Both the position numbers and the translations under genes were made by a program. From positions 1 to 64,000 of the forward strand of contig JUEB01000021.1 of assembly GCA_000802095.1 (NCBI GenBank): 64,000 nt of DNA, given 5' to 3'. Under the pieces are notes generated by a model, which was not told where the DNA came from, did no database searches, and saw only the letters and a list, made by a program, of their open reading frames with translations. Below, one piece after another: positions 18,005 to 26,098 of the stretch (position 1 is the stretch's first letter; each line of letters begins with the position of its first letter). The DNA comes from Peptococcaceae bacterium BICA1-7 (GTDB lineage: Bacteria > Bacillota > Desulfotomaculia > Desulfotomaculales > Desulfocucumaceae).

Positions 18005-19210
18005 ATGAAAGCAGAGATAATATTCACCGGTACCGAGCTTCTGCTGGGGCAGATACTGAACACCAACGCCCAGTATCTCCAGCAGTCCCTGGCAGCCCTG
18101 GGAATAGATCTTTATTTCCAGGTCACGGCAGGTGACAATCTGGAAAGGCTTAAAGAAGCCATTTCCCAGGCAGCCAAAAGGGCTGACCTGGTAATAATAG
18201 GGGGCGGCCTGGGTCCCACCGAGGACGATCTCAGCCGGGAGGCACTTTCCGGGGCAATTGGCGTTCCCCTGGAGGAAAACATTACGGCCAGGGATATCAC
18301 CGAGCGATTCTTTAAAACCAGGGGGATAGCCATGCCCACCAATAATCTCAGGCAGGCCCAGGCCCCTGTGGGAAGCATTATACTGGACAACCCGGTGGGA
18401 ACTGCGCCGGGGCTGGCTATGGAAAAAGAGGCGGTGCTGTATGTTCTGGTTCCCGGCCCCCCCAATGAATTCAGGGAGATGGTTAAAAATAAAGTACTGC
18501 CTCTTCTCCGTGAAAAAACAGGAAGGTCCACGGTTATAAAGTCAAGGGTTTTAAAACTGTGCGGAATAGGTGAAAGCAGAGTTGACGAGATGGTTGGCCC
18601 ACTGCTGCAAAGCAGCAACCCCACCCTGGCCCCCACGGCCAAGTTTTCGGAAATACACCTGCGCATAACCTCCAAGGCCCCCGACATTGAAAAGGCCGAC
18701 CAAATGAACAGCGCCATGGAAAGTAAGGTTAGTGCCATACTGGGAGACTATATCTACGGCATTGATGAGGAAACACTGCCCGAAGCCGTGGGCAGGCTTC
18801 TGGAGACCAGAAATTTAACCCTTGCCCTGGCGGAGATCAGCTCCGGGGGTTATCTGTCCCACCTGGTAACCTCCTATCCGGGCTGCCCCGGCTATTTTAA
18901 ATTTGCCCTGGTAGCCGGAATAGAGGAACTGGAGAAACTGCTGGGCGTCAGGGTGGACGGCCCTGAAGGAGCTGCCAGGATACTGGCCGGGGCAATAAGG
19001 CGAAAGGCCGGGACCGATATAGGAATTGCCCTGGCCGGAGGCGGAAACTCTCTCTGTCCTCCGGGCAGCGATTTAACTATAGCCACAGCCTTTAAGGAAA
19101 AGACACTTTTAAAAACAATACAGCTACCCGGGGCCGATGCTCTCGAATTTCGCCGAAGGGCTGCCCAGCTATGCCTTGTTATGCTCTGGCACACTTTAAA
19201 GAAGCTCTAA
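18005..19210 (+). CDS. cinA: CinA-family protein (MoCF domain plus degenerate amidase domain)
   Basis: A 401-residue CinA. Residues 1-170 are the MoaB/MogA-like domain (FTGTELLLGQILNTNAQY, IGGGLGPTEDDLSREAL, VPGPPNEF). The C-terminal domain normally has AESCTGG for nicotinamide-nucleotide deamidation; here it reads AEISSGG, and the later GPGG-type loop reads ALAGGGNSLCPPGSD, so the amidase site looks altered. The N-terminal domain has been linked to ADP-ribose pyrophosphatase activity in the family. ATG 18005 follows AAGGAG by 8 bases; the earlier GTG at 17984 has no site. Confidence 0.92.
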   Translation: MKAEIIFTGTELLLGQILNTNAQYLQQSLAALGIDLYFQVTAGDNLERLKEAISQAAKRADLVIIGGGLGPTEDDLSREALSGAIGVPLEENITARDITERFFKTRGIAMPTNNLRQAQAPVGSIILDNPVGTAPGLAMEKEAVLYVLVPGPPNEFREMVKNKVLPLLREKTGRSTVIKSRVLKLCGIGESRVDEMVGPLLQSSNPTLAPTAKFSEIHLRITSKAPDIEKADQMNSAMESKVSAILGDYIYGIDEETLPEAVGRLLETRNLTLALAEISSGGYLSHLVTSYPGCPGYFKFALVAGIEELEKLLGVRVDGPEGAARILAGAIRRKAGTDIGIALAGGGNSLCPPGSDLTIATAFKEKTLLKTIQLPGADALEFRRRAAQLCLVMLWHTLKKL

Positions 19211-19268
19211 GCCGGCGGTGGAGACCCGAAGAATCCCTGTGGATGATTTCTTCACTCCAGAAATACAA

Positions 19269-19292
19269 AAGACCAGCTATTCAGCTGGTCTT
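19269..19292. terminator. Bidirectional terminator after cinA
   Basis: AAGACCAGCT and AGCTGGTCTT form a 10-bp stem with a 4-base loop between convergent cinA and fapA. Confidence 0.85.
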
Positions 19293-19317
19293 ATACTTGT
19301 CCTGCGTTCCCGTAAAA

Positions 19318-20778
19318 TCATGAAGGAATTATGTCTATCTCATCGTTGCTGTTAAGCCTGAAGGTGCTCCTGGCCAACTCCTGGGTGACATTAAGCCGGG
19401 TTGACCCTATTTGTATAACAGACCCGGGGTGGGTTGATCTAATCCTTACAAAGCCCTTGGGCTTTATCCTGACCAGCGGCGGAGCACCCAGTGTGCTGCC
19501 CAGCTCATCCAGCTCTGCACTTCCCTCGGAGTATATTTCACCGCCCTTAAAATGACCTTTTATTATTACATTTCCGCCGGCATATATGGTTGTATTGACG
19601 CACCCCTTAAGGACCAACACATCCCCCGAACATTTTATGGTAGAGGCAGAGGCCGATCCTACCCGTATTTTTGCCTTTTCAACCACATGGGAGTCCATTA
19701 CCACCAGGGCCTTTAACAGAATCTCAGTTACCCTTTTCAAATCCTCCGGAGTAAAGTGCATGGTAGTTATTATTTTAATGGCTTCCGCGGCTTCCTCTAC
19801 CTCGAAGGGCAGGTTAAAGCTTTTGGAAAGAAGGAACTGCTTGGTGTTGCCCTTTATGTTACGGAACCTGTTTTCCAACAGGCTGTTGACAAGCTGGGTA
19901 TATGGCAGTTTACTCAGCTCAGGAGACTGACTTTTCAGCTGTTCTATGGCCTGAAGCAGCTTGGAAATATCATCGTGCAAATCCTGAACCATGTATCTGA
20001 TCTTCCCGCTCTCCATGGCCCCTATGCCTGCTGCCACCTCACAGCTAATAATATTCTTTTGTATAATCAGGTCTTTGCCGGAGTACACATGGGCTCCGGT
20101 TACTATCCCGTTTATGGTTACGTTTCCGGATGCCTCCAGCTTCATGGTCTCACTGACGCTTCCGGTAACCGCGACATCACCCTTGAACCTTATATTGCCA
20201 GTTTTCAGACAAACATCTCCGGTCACCGTAAAGGACGGCTCCACCGAAATAACCACATTGGGACCTACAACCTTGGCCACCGGACGTCCCTGGTTGGCTG
20301 AATAGGCCTTTGCACCGTTATTGTCCAGTCTTACGCCCTTACCCGCCATTATGGTGGCAACCTTTGGCTGGGGAGGACTGATTTCCTCGCCGGTGACCAT
20401 TTTTCCCGGTTTGCCCTCCTGGGGTGGGTGTACCTGTGCCAGGAGCACCCCTTCATTTACTGAAATAAGATTGCTGGTTTCTCTAAAGTCTACCGTTTTT
20501 TCAGCATCCAGTTGGTCTTCCGGGTTTGTTGCCTTCCACAGTATCTCAACCCAGCCGTTCTTTCCCCCAACAGGAGGATCTCCCTTGGCAATAATTAAAT
20601 AGTCATCAATACTACCTGAGGTGGCTATATCCACCACGTCCTCAAAAACACCATAGACAATCCCACTGTTTTTAAGGGCGCCCAGTATGTCATCCCGGGT
20701 GATTGGGTCCATACCGGTAACCTTGATGGTAGCCGTCAATTTGTCCCTGGAAAGGTCTATTTTTAATGAATTGGACAT
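19318..20778 (-). CDS. FapA family protein (DUF342)
   Basis: A 486-residue protein. After about 100 N-terminal residues comes the DUF342 (flagellar assembly protein A) region with LLAQVHPPQEGKPGKMVTG and a glycine-rich beta-helix (GNVTINGIVTGAHVYSGKD). A long coiled segment follows (about 250-340), then a second beta-helical part (CSGDVLVLKGCVN). GAGG lies 7 bases before ATG 20778. Members occur near motility and cell-surface genes but the biochemical role is unknown. It has its own terminator and no flagellar neighbours here. Confidence 0.85.
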   Translation of the reverse strand: MSNSLKIDLSRDKLTATIKVTGMDPITRDDILGALKNSGIVYGVFEDVVDIATSGSIDDYLIIAKGDPPVGGKNGWVEILWKATNPEDQLDAEKTVDFRETSNLISVNEGVLLAQVHPPQEGKPGKMVTGEEISPPQPKVATIMAGKGVRLDNNGAKAYSANQGRPVAKVVGPNVVISVEPSFTVTGDVCLKTGNIRFKGDVAVTGSVSETMKLEASGNVTINGIVTGAHVYSGKDLIIQKNIISCEVAAGIGAMESGKIRYMVQDLHDDISKLLQAIEQLKSQSPELSKLPYTQLVNSLLENRFRNIKGNTKQFLLSKSFNLPFEVEEAAEAIKIITTMHFTPEDLKRVTEILLKALVVMDSHVVEKAKIRVGSASASTIKCSGDVLVLKGCVNTTIYAGGNVIIKGHFKGGEIYSEGSAELDELGSTLGAPPLVRIKPKGFVRIRSTHPGSVIQIGSTRLNVTQELARSTFRLNSNDEIDIIPS

Positions 20779-20968
20779 GGCGGTACCTCTTTTTTTTTAT
20801 TTTGATTACTGGCACAAAACAAACAACGGTTTGACTTAAAATAATATTAACAAAAATTACAACAAAAATCTACATAAAATATAATATATACCTAATTACG
20901 GTAAAGATCAAAAAAAAATAACCCGTTTTGCGGATCATCAAGTCAAATCAGAATATTAAAATATGATC

Positions 20969-20988
20969 ATGGAAACAACTGTTTCCAT
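20969..20988 (-). terminator. Possible terminator of the 58-residue zinc ribbon gene
   Basis: ATGGAAAC and GTTTCCAT pair around AACT. On the minus strand an AT-rich tail follows. It lies just past the stop at 20999. Confidence 0.5.
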
Positions 20989-20998
20989 AATACTAGCC

Positions 20999-21175
20999 TC
21001 AGGTAAATCTGCCGGCATTACCGCCCTGGCAGCCGCAGCTTCCTCCCTTGCCGGTCTCTTCTTTAACATTAACGCTATTGCATGCAGGACACTTTACCTT
21101 ATTAGGCTTGATAAACAGGTACTGCTGATTATATTTTTCACCGCAGTCACTGCATTTGTAATCTATCTTGGCCAT
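20999..21175 (-). CDS. Small zinc-ribbon protein, 58 residues
   Basis: A complete short gene with ATG 21175 behind GAGGTGGTG. The protein starts MAKIDYKCSDCGEKY, has a second pair in VKCPACNSVN, and ends with GSCGCQGG, so it has a CxxC–CxxC ribbon plus a Cys tail, like a trimmed FmdB. It reads away from fapA's promoter region into the same direction as fapA. No function can be assigned. The stretch 21176-21506 upstream shows no gene; it should hold the promoters of this gene and of the 73-residue ORF. Confidence 0.75.
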   Translation of the reverse strand: MAKIDYKCSDCGEKYNQQYLFIKPNKVKCPACNSVNVKEETGKGGSCGCQGGNAGRFT

Positions 21176-21506
21176 ATTTCACCACCTCTATTAGGTATGA
21201 TTTGCTGCACTGCCCATCACTTATCTCTTTATCCCCTATGCTTTATATTTCTCTTACGGCCTTTATAAAAGACCACAGCAGCCCGGGCCAGACCGGCAGC
21301 GCACCCCAGGATTAGCTATACCCCTCGGGGTACCTTTAATAAATGATATCACCGCCGCCAGACTGTGTCAATCCTTCCTGGCCATTATTAGTGAGCTATA
21401 TTCTTTAATAATGTAAATCTAGTACCCTCCCCCGTAGGATCAGTGATAAATGAATGGTAATTGGGCTAGAATATTTTTAGTACAAAAAACAGGAGGAAAC
21501 AGTCAA

Positions 21507-21728
21507 ATGATCGACTATCTGCAGGCCACCCTTCTCCCACTTGAAGAAAAGATAAACTTTCTGGACAACAATGACCGGCGCCTGCTGGACGAAATCACCA
21601 ACCATATACTGATGACCCACGAGCTGCTGCAAAATCACCGCAGCTGCATACAAAGCCCGGGCAAAGGCCATATTTTCTCAGATTGGAGGATTGACCCGCA
21701 TGGTGATTATCTGGGCAATCACCACTGA
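21507..21728 (+). CDS. Hypothetical protein, 73 residues
   Basis: A 73-residue soluble, mostly helical acidic protein (MIDYLQATLLPLEEKINFL..., with the His-rich end HGDYLGNHH). ATG 21507 follows AGGAGG by 9 bases, a convincing ribosome site; the longer frame from 21450 lacks one. I do not recognise it. It lies directly upstream of the structured RNA region and could be co-transcribed with it. Confidence 0.55.
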   Translation: MIDYLQATLLPLEEKINFLDNNDRRLLDEITNHILMTHELLQNHRSCIQSPGKGHIFSDWRIDPHGDYLGNHH

Positions 21729-21772
21729 AAAAATTAATTGGGGTGAATACTTTAAGAAAAACAGGTCATAAT

Positions 21773-22208
21773 AGTATCACGGGTTTGTAATGGCCGAGCC
21801 AAGATTGCTATAGGGTCTTTAAAAAGGCTCTATAGCAGTCGGCCAAAGATTAATATCGGGTCAAACCGGCTCGGTATTAGTCGGCGGGAAGATCTCTGGA
21901 TGTTCCGGCAGGCTGTACTGCAGTCCGAACGATTGCAGTATGGTCGCAAGGAATGTTCAGTGGTCGAGCTAAGATCATCATAGGTGTTGAAAATCTTTTG
22001 GTTTGCAGAGGTCTTTAATAGTCGAGAGATTATTAAAGGTTTCCTAAATATCTATGATGGTCAAGCAAAGATCATTGCGGGTGTCGTAATGGTCCCCGGC
22101 AGCCGAAAGGTTGTCTGGGGCTATGCAGATACGCGTAATGGTTGTAGCGAAGGTCATTGCGGGCTCATGACATAGAGACCTTCTCCAATATCACTGGAGA
22201 AGGTCTCT
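21773..22208 (+). ncRNA. Putative highly structured noncoding RNA (about 435 nt)
   Basis: No convincing ORF, but a row of long hairpins. Stem pairs are 21803-21813/21830-21840, 21848-21858/21872-21882, 21891-21906/21950-21965 (with inner 21916-21922/21934-21940), 21973-21983/22052-22062 (inner 22013-22020/22031-22038), 22070-22079/22085-22094 and 22134-22143/22152-22161, plus a GAAA-loop hairpin near 22095-22120. The first five each begin GAUY and close with RGUC, are separated by 7-8-base purine-rich linkers such as GGCCAAA and GAGCUAA, yet their stem cores differ completely while staying paired. That internal covariation is strong evidence for a folded RNA. It ends with a 14-bp terminator hairpin. 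CATAAT at 21767 may be its -10. Whether it belongs to a known class cannot be settled without a covariance search. Confidence 0.75.
22174..22208 (+). terminator. RNA terminator hairpin, separated from its T-tail by IS630
   Basis: AGAGACCTTCTCCA (22174-22187) pairs perfectly with TGGAGAAGGTCTCT (22195-22208). The expected T-rich tail is found after the insertion element (from 23435: GTTTTATTAATATATTTTTT). Confidence 0.8.
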
Positions 22209-22217
22209 AGTAGACTG

Positions 22218-22914
22218 TTAACTCTTAAACTGTGGATAAAGACGCTTTAATTTGGTTCTTGCATCAGTGGTCGTGAATTGCCAGTCAACACCTTTTTGAT
22301 TTCTGTTCCTTGCAGTTTCCCACTCCGACAGTTCAAGGCGGAGTGAATCAATTGAAGAAATTCGGCGTTCTAGACACTGTTTGGACATTACGCTCAGTTC
22401 GATTTCAGCTATATTGAGCCAACTTCCATGCTTTGGCGTGTAATGGATCTCAAGGCGTTTAGCAAGGCTCCTGGCTATATCCGGCGGAAACGCTTCATAA
22501 AGTGATGCTATGTTATGAGTGTTCAGATTATCCATCACTAACCGGAGCTTTTTTGCTTTTGGGTAATAAACCTCAAGCAGTTCCCGAACCTGATTTGCCC
22601 AGTCAATACGAGTTCTTCTTTCGCAGACCGTTACATGTCTCCAACCTGCCAAAGGTTCTGTGAAGACGAAGATGCTGCAGGTTCCGTTGCGAACATATTC
22701 ACCGTCCTGGCATTCCGGTCTCCCCGCCTTCATCGGGATCGGGGTTCTGGTTTCGCCAAGGAGTTGGTACGGCTTTTCATCCATGCAGATGACCGGATAT
22801 AGTCTACAATATTTCTGCTGGTAAAGCTCCAAAACATCTTCCATGCAAGCAACGAAGGCGGCGTTCTGTTTAGGCGGAATGCACCAACATTTACGGAGAT
22901 GTGGTTTTAGTTCG
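22218..22914 (-). CDS. IS630 transposase, catalytic part (OrfB, via -1 frameshift)
   Basis: Continues OrfA after the slippery A7 and carries the DDE domain: Asp in VICMDEKPY, Asp in RLVMDNLNTH and Glu in GSWLNIAEIELS. An internal ATG at 22844 exists but would lack the start of the domain. The stop lies inside the left terminal repeat. All three catalytic acids are intact, so the element is probably active or recently so. Confidence 0.85.
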
Positions 22915-23358
22915 TTTTTTTAAAAGCCGGCCCACGGCTACATAAGAGATGCTGTCAATGAATTGCAGTTCGACCGCCTTATCGGCCAATAATCTCAATG
23001 TCCATTTGGCTCGCCCAATCGGTGGAGTACTGCAACTGAGTGCAATAATCTTCGCTTCCACTTCTCCGGTGATTTTGGGCTCAACCGGTGGTGTCATGCG
23101 CTTCTTTCTGTCGAGTGCAGCCTGAAGCCCGTGCTCTGAATACTGCTGCCGTATGGCATGAACGGTCTGTGGGTGAACATGAAAGAGTTCTGCAATTTCA
23201 ACTTCGCTTTTTTTGGCACCTTCAGCGTTCTCGTCAGCGGCCAGCAACACATTGGCGTGCATGATAGATTTGGCTGAAGCCGTACCTTTGGAGATAATCT
23301 TTAACAGTGTTTTGCGTTCGCTCTCAGAAAGACGGACATGGTATTTGGCTCTTGGCAA
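22891..23358 (-). CDS. IS630 transposase, upstream ORF (OrfA)
   Basis: About 155 residues from TTG 23358 (GAGGGG 6 bases upstream), giving the family N-terminus PRAKYHVRLSESERKTLLK. It contains the helix-turn-helix DNA-binding part (EVEIAELFHVHPQTVHAIRQ) that recognises the terminal repeats. The frame ends with KKRTKTTSP, but a -1 slip on the A7 run at 22915-22921 leads into OrfB with LKKNELKPHLRKCWC, the normal family continuation. OrfA alone has no catalytic residues. Confidence 0.85.
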   Translation of the reverse strand: MPRAKYHVRLSESERKTLLKIISKGTASAKSIMHANVLLAADENAEGAKKSEVEIAELFHVHPQTVHAIRQQYSEHGLQAALDRKKRMTPPVEPKITGEVEAKIIALSCSTPPIGRAKWTLRLLADKAVELQFIDSISYVAVGRLLKKRTKTTSP

Positions 23359-23452
23359 GTCATACCCCTCCCCTCTGGGAAGAGTATACCATGGAAACAA
23401 ATATTATTATAGATTTAGTGTTAACAAACTACTAGTTTTATTAATATATTTT

Positions 23453-24109
23453 TTAAAGGGGCACTATATAACGCACCATCATTATATAGTGGAGAACACT
23501 GCCGGCTACCACGAAAAGGTGAAAAACCTCATGAAAGCCGAAGCTGCCCGGGCGAAAGTTAAAAATTTTAGTGGCGTAAATCACCGCCCCCACCGTATAG
23601 GCCACCCCTCCCATAATCATGTATATGACGGCTCCCAGGGGTAGATTTTGAAAAAGCTGAACAAAGGGAACCAGAGCAATCCAGCCCAGTGTCAGGTAAA
23701 AAACAGTGGATACATACCGGGGAGCGTCTATAAACCAGATCTTTAGAAATATACCGGTGAGCGCCAGTGCCCAGACTGCCACAAGCATAGCCCACTTCCA
23801 CGCCCCGCCCAGCCCGTAGTAGAAAACAGGTGTGTAGGAGCCGGCTATTAAAAGGTATATGGCCACATGGTCTATTTTTTTAAGGGCCATGGTCCTCCGG
23901 GGGGTTGTTTTCCACCAGTGGTACAGGGAACTTCCCCCATAAAGCAATATCAGGCTTATTCCGTAAATAACCATGGTGATGAGCTTTGATGTGCTGTTCC
24001 TGGTTTCCGTGATCAAAAAAATCAGTCCTACTATGGCGGCAATAAATGTAACAAAGTGTGTCCAGGTATTCACCGGCTCCTTCATTTTACGGGTCAATTT
24101 TATCAGCAT
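23453..24109 (-). CDS. Hemolysin III / PAQR-family membrane protein
   Basis: A 218-residue protein with seven hydrophobic helices and the family's conserved polar residues: SSLYHW in helix 2, KKIDHVAIYLLIAGSYTP, and the C-terminal FHEVFHLFVVAGSVLH with paired His. Such residues form a putative metal site in PAQR proteins. ATG 24109 lies 5 bases after GGAGGA; the frame extends upstream to 24214 but without a ribosome site. Despite the name, haemolytic activity is not implied. Its downstream region is interrupted by the IS630 element. Confidence 0.9.
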   Translation of the reverse strand: MLIKLTRKMKEPVNTWTHFVTFIAAIVGLIFLITETRNSTSKLITMVIYGISLILLYGGSSLYHWWKTTPRRTMALKKIDHVAIYLLIAGSYTPVFYYGLGGAWKWAMLVAVWALALTGIFLKIWFIDAPRYVSTVFYLTLGWIALVPFVQLFQNLPLGAVIYMIMGGVAYTVGAVIYATKIFNFRPGSFGFHEVFHLFVVAGSVLHYIMMVRYIVPL

Positions 24110-24251
24110 GATGATCCTCCAACAGAGGCAGCCCCCTCTTATTAATTCACTTTCCATGAGTCTTGTCAAAAATCCTTTTGGGCCGCATAAAATGCCAATT
24201 TTGCAAAAAAACAATCAGTTTGCCCGTTCAGGTAAAAATAGGCCGGAACAT

Positions 24252-24593
24252 TTAAAATGAGATAATCTTTTTGAGAAGGTTTATATCCAGAGCCTGGTCC
24301 CTGAGGTTTTCCTTGATCAACTCCTGAACCGAGCCTAAAATCTCCATCCTGTTTATAATGTCTTCACTTAATCTGCTTATTTCTGCAATCTGCCCGCCGG
24401 ACCTGGCCAGGGCAATTATTATAGACTCCCTTTCCGCCCTGGCCACTTCCGCGCTGTGCTGCAGGGCGGCCAGCAGGCTTCCCTGATGGTTGAGCCGCTG
24501 GTCTATACTATCCAGTCGCTCAAGTATCTGTTCAAATCTTTCCTTCAGGCCCAACACCCCCTTTGAATAATAAAAGCTTCGACCACTTACCAT
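24252..24593 (-). CDS. Hypothetical coiled-coil protein, 113 residues
   Basis: Nearly all helical with heptads from LKERFEQILERLDSIDQRL onward; no signal peptide or membrane helix. ATG 24593 follows AAGGA; the reading frame continues upstream into a repeat region to 24680 but that part is unlikely to be coding. I do not recognise the family. The shape resembles small structural coiled-coil proteins. Confidence 0.55.
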   Translation of the reverse strand: MVSGRSFYYSKGVLGLKERFEQILERLDSIDQRLNHQGSLLAALQHSAEVARAERESIIIALARSGGQIAEISRLSEDIINRMEILGSVQELIKENLRDQALDINLLKKIISF

Positions 24594-24654
24594 AATTTTC
24601 CTTTTATGGTCAATAAAAAAACGCCTTATCTTGGCGGTACCGTCTCGGGCTCTA

Positions 24655-24840
24655 TTAGCCACAGAGGCCACAGAGATCACAGAGAATTAACTTATAGGCG
24701 CTACTCTGAAGCTAGAAGCCGATAATTCGTAAAGTCTCTGTCATCCTCTCCAATTTATTTAATAAAAATTTTTCAAACATATAAGCAGGACTAAAAACCT
24801 CTGTGTCCTCTGTGGCTTTTTAAAAAAGGACCCAATTTTC
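24655..24840. repeat. Dispersed repeat, CACAGAG/CTCTGTG family
   Basis: Contains CACAGAGGCCACAGAGATC near 24661 and the inverted CCTCTGTGTCCTCTGTGG near 24801. The second arm, with AAGCAGGACT before it and a TTTTTAAAAAAGGACCCAATTT-like continuation after it, matches 28990-29100 closely. There is no gene between 24594 and 24923. Confidence 0.7.
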
Positions 24841-24923
24841 ATTCTTCCTGGTGGCCGCTTTTTTTGAGCCAGGGTGCCTGAATTCTGTATTCCAACAGAA
24901 TGATTCCCTCAGCATAAGCACTG

Positions 24924-25907
24924 TCACGGCAACACCGGCAGAAAATAAACCATTTCCCTTTCATCTGAGTGTATTTTACCGGTGGAGTGGGAAATATCGG
25001 TTATTTTATCCCTTATTTCAGCCTCCCCGGCCTCACCCAGAACAAACCTCATGGAAAGGTCAATCATTTCAACGGTATCCCCAACAGCCCTTAAAAAAAG
25101 GTCAGAGAAGCTCTCGTAATGCACCTCCGCCTGGTCCATAGGGTGACACCAGGGTCTGTGGTCTTCATTCAGGTAAGCCTCGGGATCACCCACTGTTGCC
25201 CCGTAGAAATAATACCTCATATTGTCCACCCTGGGGCTGATCAGGTCATAGAGCGAGGCCACCAGTCTTTTTGCCCCTCTGGGGTCGTGCAGTACCTTCA
25301 GGGCTGCTATCATATCCGAGTAAGATTTGTTTAAAATATCAGCTCCAGCCAGGCAGCCATCACCGAATACCAGGGGCAGCACGCGGCTGTATAGCGCCTG
25401 CACCTCCGGGGGAAGACTGCCCCCCAGATATATTTCCCTGTGCACGGGGACTTTTTGAACATCTATGCCAAGGAACCTTTTGGCCAGCAGTGAGTCGATG
25501 GAGGCCTCCACCCTCTTGTGGTTATTGACCAGCTTTTCCTCTCCCGGCCCATCTCCCCGGCAAGTCCCGGAAATGTAGTTTATATACGGGTGGGCAGCCC
25601 TGTCAAGACACCAGTGACACATAAGGCCCATTATATACACCAGGGACTTTTCCCCGGGGTTGTGCCTGGCATGTTTTAAGCACTCCCTGAAGAAAAGGCC
25701 GCAGCTTTCATGGTGGATCCTATTCCCCAGGGCAACCGCCCGCTTATCTCCGGCCCAGGGCAGAAAGTTATAATAAAAAAGAAAATCTGGCCCCTGGCAG
25801 CCAAAGTTAAAGAGCTTCCTTTCCCTACGGGCCATTTCCCTGAAATCCTCCCTGGCCAGTTTAAGGACTTCGTGGCCACAGATCAGGTGGGTCCACACAT
25901 CAGGCAT
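24924..25907 (-). CDS. Zinc-dependent phospholipase C family protein
   Basis: A 327-residue protein of the zinc-dependent phospholipase C / S1-P1-nuclease-like fold. It begins MPDVWTHLICGHEVL without a signal peptide, then has GCQGPDFLFY, NRIHHESCG, the ligand-rich MCHWCLDRAAHPYINY and NNHKRVEASID. The His, Asp and Glu in these motifs match the usual metal ligands. Cytoplasmic location distinguishes it from secreted toxins, and its substrate is unknown. GGGGG precedes ATG 25907. Confidence 0.85.
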   Translation of the reverse strand: MPDVWTHLICGHEVLKLAREDFREMARRERKLFNFGCQGPDFLFYYNFLPWAGDKRAVALGNRIHHESCGLFFRECLKHARHNPGEKSLVYIMGLMCHWCLDRAAHPYINYISGTCRGDGPGEEKLVNNHKRVEASIDSLLAKRFLGIDVQKVPVHREIYLGGSLPPEVQALYSRVLPLVFGDGCLAGADILNKSYSDMIAALKVLHDPRGAKRLVASLYDLISPRVDNMRYYFYGATVGDPEAYLNEDHRPWCHPMDQAEVHYESFSDLFLRAVGDTVEMIDLSMRFVLGEAGEAEIRDKITDISHSTGKIHSDEREMVYFLPVLP

Positions 25908-25954
25908 TAAAATACCCCCGTATAAATGCTAATACTGATTGGACTCATTCTTTC

Positions 25955-26098
25955 AGAATCAAGAACTCAGAATACAGAATTCAGAATTTGGGTAAGGTTA
26001 TGCATGTCTATAAAAAACCTCAGAGCCAGGTTAAATAATTCTGGATTCTGACTCCTGTATTCTGAATTCCGACCGGTAAGAATCTCAGTATAAGCAGA
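25955..26098. repeat. Dispersed heptad repeat (ATTCTGA/TCAGAAT family), two arms
   Basis: A left arm of CAGAATACAGAATTCAGAA and a right arm of TTCTGGATTCTGACTCCTGT form an inverted pair. The right end reads ...TCTCAGTATAAGCA and abuts the proB stop. Same family as 39449-39670, 49975-50075 and 59365-59547. Confidence 0.7.

Larger units (their letters stand above)
22210..23432. mobile_element. IS630-family insertion sequence, complete
   Basis: The 1223-bp element is flanked by TA at 22208-22209 and 23433-23434, the expected TA target duplication. Terminal inverted repeats match: left end GTAGACTGTTAACTCTTAAA, right end (complement) GTAGTTTGTTAACACTAAA, sharing GTAG, TGTTAAC and CT-TAAA. It encodes one transposase read through a -1 frameshift. 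Insertion is in the T-tract of the structured RNA's terminator and 20 bases past the hemolysin III stop. Confidence 0.9.

Noticed and set aside
21984-22175. 63-codon plus-strand ORF
   Set aside because: Lies wholly inside the hairpin array, has no ribosome site and unusual composition; RNA structure explains the sequence better.
22231-22239. TGTGGATAA as a DnaA box
   Set aside because: Falls inside the transposase reading frame and stands alone.
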